Source of the DNA: a virus
IMG/VR virus record: IMGVR_UViG_3300037225_001478
Location: 1 to 28,070 of that record
Length of the DNA stretch: 28,070 nt
Strand: one strand, 5' to 3'
The position numbers and the translations under genes are program-made. Each line of letters opens with the position of its first letter. Within the stretch, counting starts at the first letter, position 1. Positions 21,204 to 28,070 of the stretch are shown piece by piece. Under the pieces are notes generated by a model that searched no databases, was not told where the DNA came from, and saw only the letters and a program-made list of their open reading frames with translations.

Positions 21204-22855
21204 TGGAATCTAATAATCCTTATTATGTTCCTCCGGTAATACCGGATTTAAGCCCGCAGATTATGCAGTTCGGCGAAATGGGAATACGAAACGATCAGCT
21301 TGCCGCTCAACGTGCCATGGAGCAACAGAAGATTAATAATGAAGCTGATTATCATAATAAATCCATCGGAATTGAACAGCAGAATGCCAATACAAATGCG
21401 CAAATGGCCTCAGTCCATCAGGCTGCTCTTCCCGCTACGAAACAGCCATGGAATATAGACCAGTTCAACGCGTTAAAAAATAAGTTTATCCTGAATGGTC
21501 TTCCAGTCGATCAATTAAACAACGTTTTAACGCCGCTTCAACAAATGGCGCAAGACCCGAATATGAATAAGGGCGATATCGCCAATGCCATTGAGCATAA
21601 TTGGAGCAATCCGGTTGACCCCGCAGATGCTTCCAAAGGCACAATGGGATTTAAGGACAATATGATTGCCGGTCTTCAAACACAGGCCGAGACGCTTGCG
21701 AGAAAAGCCGCTGGAATGGACGACAATGATCCCAAAAAAGCGGGAGTAATAGCGGACCTTAATAAATTACAGAACGTGCAAAAACAATTTGCTTCAATCA
21801 CACCCGAGCAGGTCAAACAGGCATTCTTTCCCGATGTATATCAGGAAGAGGCAAATACAAAGGCTGCGTTGTTCGCGGCAGGTGACGCTACAAGGGCGGC
21901 AAAATTAAAACCTGAAACTCAATTTATAGACAATGAGACGAAGCTATATATGAGTAATGGTATGTCTCAAGAACAAGCAAATGTTAAGGCTTTCAAAGAT
22001 TTATCTAATATAGAGGCTGCAAAAATGAGGGCAGGAAGAACACAGATTAGTATGGGTGGGCCTCCTATGCCTGCCAATATTCAACCGGCAGCACCCGGAC
22101 AAAGAAATGAAGCTGCTTTACAAGGAGTTTCGGCCGGTGACGCTGCGGTAATAAAGCAACTCGCAGATTACAAGATACCGTTACCCTCAGGAATGGCCTT
22201 AAGAACTCCATACTGGCAAAACATTCTTGGAAGAGTTGCGGTATATGAACCAACATTTGATGCGACACAATATAACGTGAGAATGGGAGTCAAGAGAGAC
22301 TTCACATCGGGTAAAACAGCAAATATTGTCAATTCTTTAAATACCGTTGTCGGACATCTTGATACCTTATCTCAAGTTGCGGATAAATTGGATAATGGAA
22401 GCGTTCAGAAATGGAATCAATTTAGAAATGCTTTATCAACAAATCTTCAAGATGATCCGAGAGTGACTAATTTTAATACTGCTGCCGCCGCCGTAGCCGG
22501 TGAATTAGCAACAGTCTTTAAAAACACGGGAGGAACTGATCAGGAAATTAAAGCATGGCATGATAAAATGTCTTCTTCTCAAACACCTGCTCAGCTTCAC
22601 GGTAGCATTAATGAAGTAATTAATTTATTGGGAAGCCGTCTTGACGCTTTACGTAATAAGTATGAACAGGGACTCGGAAAACCAATGGATTTTAAACTTT
22701 TGTCACCAAAATCCAGAACAATATTAAAAGGACTTGGCGCGAACGTTGACGAGATGGACCCCGGCGGATCAATATCTAACCAAATTGTTCAAACGGGAAC
22801 GCCGCAAATGGGTAATCAAGGCAACCGTCCGCCCTTATCATCTTTTCAGAAATAG
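21203..22855 (+). CDS. Putative ejection (internal virion) protein
   Basis: A 550-residue protein. Residues 1-75 are Gln/Asn-rich helix; the middle is helical with repeated Q and N; residues about 310-510 form the most family-like part. There, GDAAVIKQLADYKIPLP, a long FTSGKTANIVNSLNTVVGHL stretch and AAAVAGELATVFKNTGGTDQ follow an order I have seen in uncharacterised phage proteins encoded near tail genes. No enzymatic motif is visible. ATG shares a base with the previous stop (TAATG) after AAGGAGATT. Its place between an internal-type protein and another large helical protein suggests it is packaged and ejected with the DNA. Confidence 0.6.
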   Translation: MESNNPYYVPPVIPDLSPQIMQFGEMGIRNDQLAAQRAMEQQKINNEADYHNKSIGIEQQNANTNAQMASVHQAALPATKQPWNIDQFNALKNKFILNGLPVDQLNNVLTPLQQMAQDPNMNKGDIANAIEHNWSNPVDPADASKGTMGFKDNMIAGLQTQAETLARKAAGMDDNDPKKAGVIADLNKLQNVQKQFASITPEQVKQAFFPDVYQEEANTKAALFAAGDATRAAKLKPETQFIDNETKLYMSNGMSQEQANVKAFKDLSNIEAAKMRAGRTQISMGGPPMPANIQPAAPGQRNEAALQGVSAGDAAVIKQLADYKIPLPSGMALRTPYWQNILGRVAVYEPTFDATQYNVRMGVKRDFTSGKTANIVNSLNTVVGHLDTLSQVADKLDNGSVQKWNQFRNALSTNLQDDPRVTNFNTAAAAVAGELATVFKNTGGTDQEIKAWHDKMSSSQTPAQLHGSINEVINLLGSRLDALRNKYEQGLGKPMDFKLLSPKSRTILKGLGANVDEMDPGGSISNQIVQTGTPQMGNQGNRPPLSSFQK

Positions 22856-22864
22856 GAGAATATC

Positions 22865-24559
22865 ATGGCCTTTGACGTTCAAGGTGCTTTAAAAGCAGGG
22901 TATAGTGTAGATGAAATAGGTAATCATGTTGGTTTTGATGTTGCCAGTGCAAGAAAGGCCGGTTATTCAGATGATGAAATAATGGGTCATCTTTCCGGTG
23001 GTTCGTCTTCACCGACACCTCAACCTAATCCTACCATGATGCAAAAAATCGGTTCTAATTTTGACAAGCAAATGCAGGATGCACAGAATATAAGTCAAAA
23101 TCCGAACCTGTCTGCACCTGAAAAATATCTTGGGTATGCCGGAAAAGGTTTAAATCTTTTTGCCAATACCGCCCAGAATGTTCTTGGTTCGATTATTCCC
23201 GATTCCGTGCAAAAAGGCATTAGCACAATAGTAACAGGAGCGAGAAGGGCTATTATATCAGATAAAAACGCTGATTTTTTAAAGAATGAATATGACCAGT
23301 TTTTAAAGAATAATCCACGTACGGGAAACTTGATGAATGCTGCAGGAAATGCCGTCAATGCCGGCGTTACTTTGGGGTCTCTTAATCCCACTGCCGAAGC
23401 AATAAAAGAGGTTCCAACTTTGGTGAAAGGTGGTGCAAACACCATTAAGCAAGCTGCCTCTAATTTAATGACAAAAACGCCTGCAGAAATAGACCAAGGA
23501 TTAACAAATATTGTCCAGACCGGAATTAATAAGGGTATTCGTCCGTCTGTATCAGGAAAAGGAACGGCGGCAGCAGCATCAGATTATTACGACCGAGCAA
23601 AATCAGGCGTTAAAACCATTATTGACAATAAAGATAATCTTGCACTTACGGATGCGGAGGGAAACACTGTCACAGGACAATTACCACAGAATTTAAAACA
23701 ATTCTCAGAGGCCATTGACCAGACGAAGAAATCTATTTATCAGCAATACCATGATATGGCCACACAAGCCGGTGGTCAAGGCGCGACATTCGATTCTACC
23801 GGAATATTAAGCAAACTTGATGGTGTTTCTAAAGATTTAAAATTCAGCCCCGATGTAAGAAAATATGCTGATGACCTTAAGGGTGAAATATCAGAACTTC
23901 AAGGTCAAACACCGGAAGTCATAGAGGCACGTATAGCCGACCTTAACAATTCTCTTAATGGATTTTATGAAGGACGTATCAGCAAAGCAAAGGCACAGGT
24001 TGACGCCTCCGTAGCAAATCAAATGCGGCAGGAACTTGATAATAACATTATGAACTCTCAAGGCCCCGGCTATCAGGATTTAAAGAATCAATATGGCGGT
24101 TTAAAAACTCTGGAAAAAGACGTTAATCATCGAGCAATAATTGACGCACGTCAAAGTCCAAAAGGATTAATTAATCTATCTGATATTTTCACAGGTGGCG
24201 ATATTGCAGCCGGTTTACTTACTCTCAATCCTGCATTGGCCTTGAAAGGTATTGCCGGTAAAGGCATTCAAGCATGGTACAGAATGAGCAATAATCCAAA
24301 TTACATGGTCGGTAAAATGTTCAAAGACGCTGATAATTTGATAAGTAAAGGAGCTTCTTCCAGATCGGCGAGTAATTTAACAGCGAATACTCCGCCTGTT
24401 CAACCTCTCGTAAACGCACCGACACCGGAACCATCTCCTATTATAAATCCAAGCGTTGCAATCGGCCAAAATTCAGGAGTTCAAACGGGAAACTTAACGC
24501 CGTTTAGAGTAATACCTGTCGGCAAACTTACACCACGGAGAACAATACCCGGACGATAA
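22865..24559 (+). CDS. Putative ejection protein with GYS-DEI repeats
   Basis: A 564-residue protein starting with two short repeats, ALKAGYSVDEIGNHV and ARKAGYSDDEIMGHL (residues 8-43), a motif common at the start of large internal phage proteins. The central region is long helices with coiled-coil character (about 260-420), the segment around 440-470 is hydrophobic (GLLTLNPALALKGIAGKGI) and could insert in a membrane, and the tail is proline-rich. These are the traits of proteins that form a conduit through the cell envelope during DNA entry. AGGAGAAT precedes ATG. It is the last of the compact block before the tail fibre. No catalytic residues are seen. Confidence 0.6.
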   Translation: MAFDVQGALKAGYSVDEIGNHVGFDVASARKAGYSDDEIMGHLSGGSSSPTPQPNPTMMQKIGSNFDKQMQDAQNISQNPNLSAPEKYLGYAGKGLNLFANTAQNVLGSIIPDSVQKGISTIVTGARRAIISDKNADFLKNEYDQFLKNNPRTGNLMNAAGNAVNAGVTLGSLNPTAEAIKEVPTLVKGGANTIKQAASNLMTKTPAEIDQGLTNIVQTGINKGIRPSVSGKGTAAAASDYYDRAKSGVKTIIDNKDNLALTDAEGNTVTGQLPQNLKQFSEAIDQTKKSIYQQYHDMATQAGGQGATFDSTGILSKLDGVSKDLKFSPDVRKYADDLKGEISELQGQTPEVIEARIADLNNSLNGFYEGRISKAKAQVDASVANQMRQELDNNIMNSQGPGYQDLKNQYGGLKTLEKDVNHRAIIDARQSPKGLINLSDIFTGGDIAAGLLTLNPALALKGIAGKGIQAWYRMSNNPNYMVGKMFKDADNLISKGASSRSASNLTANTPPVQPLVNAPTPEPSPIINPSVAIGQNSGVQTGNLTPFRVIPVGKLTPRRTIPGR

Positions 24560-24577
24560 ACTTTCATGAGGTAATTT

Positions 24578-26803
24578 ATGCTTAAACGATTTCTGATATT
24601 CTTATTGATTATTCTATTTATTCCCCTGACGGCAAACGCGGATTATCTTGTGGGCGGTACTCAAAATTATCCATTAAGTATCGATCCTGATCTGGGCTCA
24701 TCAGATACCACGGTGAGCTCTCAGAACGCGGTTTATACATATATCACGAACAATTGCGCACCGGTCAACGGTTACCTTGTCACAACAAAAAACGTGCCAT
24801 CACTGACAAACAGTACCAATTTAGGTGCTTTTTCTACTGGTATGTTAAAAGTTACAGTTTCCGGCGGCCAGGCGGTATTATCCATCGGAGTACCCGGTGT
24901 AGATTTCGCCACTTCTTGCCCAACAGCTACTTATGCCAGTTTATCATCACATTATCTTATGCTTCAAAATGATTCTACTTTGCCAAATTCGTTTAATCTG
25001 GGCTCATTATCTTCCGGATTAATAAAAATAACGGTTTCCGGAGGCGTGGCAGTTCCTTCTGTAGCCGTTGAGGGCGTGGATTACTTGACAACCGGCAGTT
25101 TAATCGGCGTAAATACAAATTTAACGTATTGGGCAAGTTTTATGCCATCGTCAGACGTTAAAACGCTTCTGAATGAGGCAAATATAGCGGCAATAAAAGC
25201 ATTCCTCGGTTATTATACATCAGGTGACACAATTTCAGGTACATTTATGGGCAATCTGACGGGTAATGTCACCGGAAACTCCTCAACAGCCACGGCATTG
25301 GCTCAAAAAGGCACTAATTGCTCCGCCGGTTACGCTCCATTGGGCATTGATGTGTCAGGCAATGCTTACGGGTGCTGGTTAGTTCCAACGGGCGGTGGAG
25401 GCGGTGGGGGAAGCGTAGATTTATCATCACCCGGTACAATCGGGGGGACTACGCCGGGCATAGGATATTTTTCCCTGCTTTATGCCAATAAATACAATTC
25501 CAACAGTACGGACGGGTCACGGTATGCGAACATCTATAATACGGCATCTCATCATTCGGCGCCATCGATCGGTGATTTTGATTTCATGGGATCACCGCCC
25601 CAATGCTATTTTTATAATGGATCTTCATGGGAACTATGCGTAGGTTCAGGCGGTGGAGGTGGTGGAACTGGCACAATTATAGGTTCCACCGGTTTTACCG
25701 ATAAGGCCATTGTGACAGCGAACGGGACCGGAGGGGCAACGATTGAGGGGTCACCCTGCACCATAGCCGCGGACGGTACAATGACTTGCCCTGGCAATCC
25801 CTGGATTAATTTTTCAACGGCGGCTTCAACGCCTGCTTCTTCATGGTGGCTGGGCGAAGATGACACGACTGGCAATTTCTGGATAGGAACGGGCAACGCT
25901 TATTTAACAGGCGGACTGATTTCTTTTGACACATCAGGCAATGTAAATATCCCAGCCACAGGGTTAATAATATTTATTATATATTATAGTATACAATTTT
26001 TTAACAACACACATAGTGTAAATGATTTCTATCCGTTTATATTAAATGGAAGTAAACAATTTTTACTGGATTTATTCTATAGCACCGGCAAACAAGTTAT
26101 CCTGTTTCATTCAGTCATCGATTCATTAGGTGTATTATGGTTTCTTCCATCCCTGTTTTCCGCGATTATTATTTTTTATTTTTTCTTAAAATTATTTGAA
26201 AAATATTCCGTTGCCGTTCAGTCAATAATAATAATTTTATTAGCACTTGCCGGATACATGATCGGCAAGCATGTCTTATTATTGCCCTGGAGCATTGATA
26301 TATCACTTGTGGCACAAATTTTTATGTTTAGCGGTTATTTAATGCAAAAATACAGAATCTTTGAGAAAAAATCTCCCATTTGGCTTTTGGCTGCAGCCGC
26401 CGGTATTTGGATCTTGGATCTTTATATGGGCGGGATTAACATGAGTGAGCGTGAATACAATAATCCTGCTGTTTCGACAATCGGTGCGATAGCTGCAAGC
26501 TATCTCATAATGAAGTTATCATGTTTTTTATCGAAGAGCGCTTCCTTCTACTATAGGGCCATATCTTATATAGGAAGGCAGTCCCTTGTTATTCTTTGCT
26601 TCCATCAATTAGATACATTCGTTTGTGCTCCAATTATTATTAGATATTCTGCCCTTTTATGGCTTTACCAAAATAATCTTTGGATAATTTTAACAGGCGT
26701 TCGCGTATCTTGTTCATTACTTATTGCGGAAATAATAAAACGCCTCCCCCTTGTGAAATCAGTCTATTATCCGAAAATGTCAAGCATAATTGGGGGACGG
26801 TGA
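24578..26803 (+). CDS. Tail fibre with signal peptide fused to a truncated acyltransferase-3 domain
   Basis: A 741-residue chimera. Residues 1-22 are a signal peptide (hydrophobic FLIFLLIILFIPL, cleavage after NA). Residues 23-462 are a phage fibre: paired repeats around STGMLKVTVSGG and SSGLIKITVSGG, the fibre motif GNLTGNVTGNSSTATALA, glycine hinges near 272 and 360, and a final SGNVNIPATG. From about residue 463 the protein becomes hydrophobic with many membrane helices and conserved-looking LGVLWFLPSLFSA and ISYIGRQSLVILCFHQ, typical of the second half of acyltransferase-3/fucose-acetylase proteins. The first half, with its catalytic histidine motif, is missing and no internal start precedes it. 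The base composition also changes at about 25964. This is either a recombination scar, a decayed gene, an assembly join or a true fusion. Confidence 0.7.
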   Translation: MLKRFLIFLLIILFIPLTANADYLVGGTQNYPLSIDPDLGSSDTTVSSQNAVYTYITNNCAPVNGYLVTTKNVPSLTNSTNLGAFSTGMLKVTVSGGQAVLSIGVPGVDFATSCPTATYASLSSHYLMLQNDSTLPNSFNLGSLSSGLIKITVSGGVAVPSVAVEGVDYLTTGSLIGVNTNLTYWASFMPSSDVKTLLNEANIAAIKAFLGYYTSGDTISGTFMGNLTGNVTGNSSTATALAQKGTNCSAGYAPLGIDVSGNAYGCWLVPTGGGGGGGSVDLSSPGTIGGTTPGIGYFSLLYANKYNSNSTDGSRYANIYNTASHHSAPSIGDFDFMGSPPQCYFYNGSSWELCVGSGGGGGGTGTIIGSTGFTDKAIVTANGTGGATIEGSPCTIAADGTMTCPGNPWINFSTAASTPASSWWLGEDDTTGNFWIGTGNAYLTGGLISFDTSGNVNIPATGLIIFIIYYSIQFFNNTHSVNDFYPFILNGSKQFLLDLFYSTGKQVILFHSVIDSLGVLWFLPSLFSAIIIFYFFLKLFEKYSVAVQSIIIILLALAGYMIGKHVLLLPWSIDISLVAQIFMFSGYLMQKYRIFEKKSPIWLLAAAAGIWILDLYMGGINMSEREYNNPAVSTIGAIAASYLIMKLSCFLSKSASFYYRAISYIGRQSLVILCFHQLDTFVCAPIIIRYSALLWLYQNNLWIILTGVRVSCSLLIAEIIKRLPLVKSVYYPKMSSIIGGR
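25955..25985 (+). other. Composition and protein-family junction
   Basis: At about 25964 the fibre coding sequence passes without a stop into A/T-rich DNA encoding membrane helices. I see no repeat or insertion-element end at the join. It could be the phage-host border, a recombination point or an assembly chimera. Confidence 0.55.
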
Positions 26804-26946
26804 GGATGCTACATTACAAATGGCAATCTGCAATTTTATTAACTCAAACAGATTGAACATAGAGTATAACAAACAATCTACTTCTTCCTGAAAAACGTTG
26901 CGCATATACTACGCATTTTGCACTAATATGGCTTAATTTGGGAAGA

Positions 26947-26967
26947 AAGGAGGGTTATCAACTCCTT
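26947..26967. terminator. Weak hairpin between convergent genes
   Basis: AAGGAG (26947-26952) pairs with CTCCTT (26962-26967) around a nine-base loop, in the 178-base gap between the convergent acyltransferase genes. Only a broken T-rich run follows on the minus strand, so termination is uncertain. I see nothing else in 26804-26981. Confidence 0.3.
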
Positions 26968-26981
26968 GGGGAAACAATTTC

Positions 26982-28070
26982 TTAATTAATAAATAATATA
27001 TCCTTCACTTTGATTCCATCTATCCACGACAGGATTTTTTCAAACCGAAGCAACTTCCTGATGTATTCTATGACTACGGAAACAATCAAACTGATGGACA
27101 GCAGGACAAGAAAAATCAGATAGGGGTATTGGAAACCATAGATGAAATCAGGCCAGTAATAGGCGAAAATAAATGTATGGAACAAAAATATATTGAACAG
27201 GTGATGACCCATAAAAGTCAACGGCCTTTGTATAAGCGGAAGAGATTGCGTGATTTCAAAAATGAATAATATGATGATGAGCGCGTAAATCCAGTCAAAC
27301 CCCTGACGTTTGAGAAAACCAATGTTGATAATATTGGGTAAATACTCACGGACATAGACAGAAATTAAAATTCCCGCCCCCAGGAGGATAAACCGGAAGA
27401 TGCCCAATCGCTTGAGCCGTATGCTGATGCGCGCCAAACCGTTGGTGCGCGCCAGACAAATGCCCAGGGCAAATGTAAATATCCAAACCGTCAGAAAGAG
27501 GAACCATTTTGTTACAGGCTCCTGCGGAAAATTAAAAAGAAAACAGACCAGCAAAAACCAAATCCCGAATTTCTTGGTAAGATAATAAATCAAAGGAAAA
27601 AGCAGATACAGGGCAAGAATAAGGCTCATGAACCACCATGTCGCATTGTAACCATAGCTGACACTGTCTATAAACATGTGAAAACCGGTCATCTGAATGA
27701 ATAATTTCAGATATGACGCTGTCGGGAATACCATTGACAGGGGTCTATATCCTGTCAAGATGCCGATGGGAATGAATATAAGGGCAATAAGCCAGTAGTT
27801 CAGGTAGAGACGAGGCAAACGCTTTTTGTAAAATGCCAGCAGACCTATGGGCCTGTCCCCAACGGAAACAGCCAAAGCATAGCCGCTCAAGATGATGAAG
27901 ATAGCCGCGCAAGATTGTGCAAACTTCGATGATATACATACAGGGATACTGCAAATATCGCATTTCGAAGCGAAAAGATGGTGCCATAACAGCAGCAGTA
28001 ATGCTATGCCCCTGGCCGCATTGCTGGCATTAAGGTCGTATCGGATGATTGTTTGATCGGTCATACTCAT
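26982..28070 (-). CDS. Acyltransferase-3 family membrane protein (O-acetyltransferase-like)
   Basis: A 362-residue integral membrane protein with about ten hydrophobic helices. The N-terminus has NAARGIALLLLLWHHLF, matching the R-G-I...H motif that carries the catalytic histidine in acyltransferase-3 proteins, followed by AIFIILSGYALA and, after a loop, ATWWFMSLILALYLLFPLI. These proteins transfer acetyl groups across the inner membrane onto O-antigen, capsule or other cell-surface sugars. Length is normal for the family. The ATG lies at the edge of the window; a longer N-terminus is possible but not needed. Next to a phage fibre gene, as in Sf6, it may alter the receptor and block superinfection; equally it may be a host surface-polysaccharide gene bordering the prophage. 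Confidence 0.8.
   Translation of the reverse strand: MSMTDQTIIRYDLNASNAARGIALLLLLWHHLFASKCDICSIPVCISSKFAQSCAAIFIILSGYALAVSVGDRPIGLLAFYKKRLPRLYLNYWLIALIFIPIGILTGYRPLSMVFPTASYLKLFIQMTGFHMFIDSVSYGYNATWWFMSLILALYLLFPLIYYLTKKFGIWFLLVCFLFNFPQEPVTKWFLFLTVWIFTFALGICLARTNGLARISIRLKRLGIFRFILLGAGILISVYVREYLPNIINIGFLKRQGFDWIYALIIILFIFEITQSLPLIQRPLTFMGHHLFNIFLFHTFIFAYYWPDFIYGFQYPYLIFLVLLSISLIVSVVIEYIRKLLRFEKILSWIDGIKVKDILFIN

Noticed and set aside
25612-25896. Minus-strand frame with proline-rich sequence
   Set aside because: It is antisense to the glycine-rich hinge of the fibre, which explains its prolines.
24578-25963. Diversity-generating retroelement target in the tail fibre
   Set aside because: No reverse transcriptase, template repeat or adenine-rich variable copy is visible in the window.
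1-28070. Insertion sequence or transposase gene as the source of the duplications
   Set aside because: No transposase, recombinase or terminal inverted repeats of a known element are seen; the bracketed blocks contain only palindromic repeats or accessory genes.

Overview
The window holds the late (packaging, head, lysis, tail, DNA-ejection) region of a tailed phage or prophage of the short-tailed P22/Sf6/N4-like type, followed by acyltransferase genes. Almost everything from about 619 to 24559 is on the + strand in the usual order: small and large terminase, P22-type portal, scaffold-like protein, N4-gp56-type major capsid protein, three minor structural genes, a lysis block (small membrane proteins, GH24 lysozyme, HNH protein, papain-like amidase), a polyvalent protein with a nuclease-like domain, a tail adaptor, a nozzle-like tail protein, three to four putative internal/ejection proteins and a tail fibre. 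No integrase, repressor, replication gene or tRNA is visible, so a free phage contig and a prophage cannot be told apart.

The host is not named by any gene. The intergenic spaces carry small palindromic repeats of a kind I associate with chromosomes of anaerobic Desulfobacterota (for example Syntrophales) and similar environmental bacteria. That assignment is recollection, not a search, and is low confidence.

Layout: 1-366 STAS-like protein (host or phage boundary). 367-618 non-coding, with a hairpin and two repeat copies. 619-5344 packaging genes and portal. 5341-6172 a reversed membrane-protein gene (moron-like), repeats and a tiny peptide gene. 6322-10800 scaffold, capsid and structural proteins. 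10801-11574 an inserted two-gene cassette bracketed by a 24-bp duplication. 11604-13354 lysis and HNH genes. 13461-15260 polyvalent protein. 15295-19656 a second holin-like protein, adaptor and nozzle. 19663-24559 tightly packed ejection-type proteins. 24578-26803 a secreted-type tail fibre fused in frame to the C-terminal part of an acyltransferase-3 protein. 26982-28070 a complete-looking acyltransferase-3 gene on the minus strand. A tail fibre next to O-acetyltransferase-like genes resembles phage Sf6, where oac follows the tailspike gene and changes host O-antigen.

The most unusual features are: (1) a mosaic of at least five palindromic repeat families packed into the phage's gene boundaries, with bases of the boundary repeated on both sides as if the cassettes had been inserted with target duplication; (2) two reverse-strand genes sharing a nearly identical 64-nt promoter-plus-repeat module; (3) Sec-type signal peptides on three presumed virion proteins; (4) the tail-fibre/acyltransferase fusion; (5) a repeat copy translated inside a structural gene.
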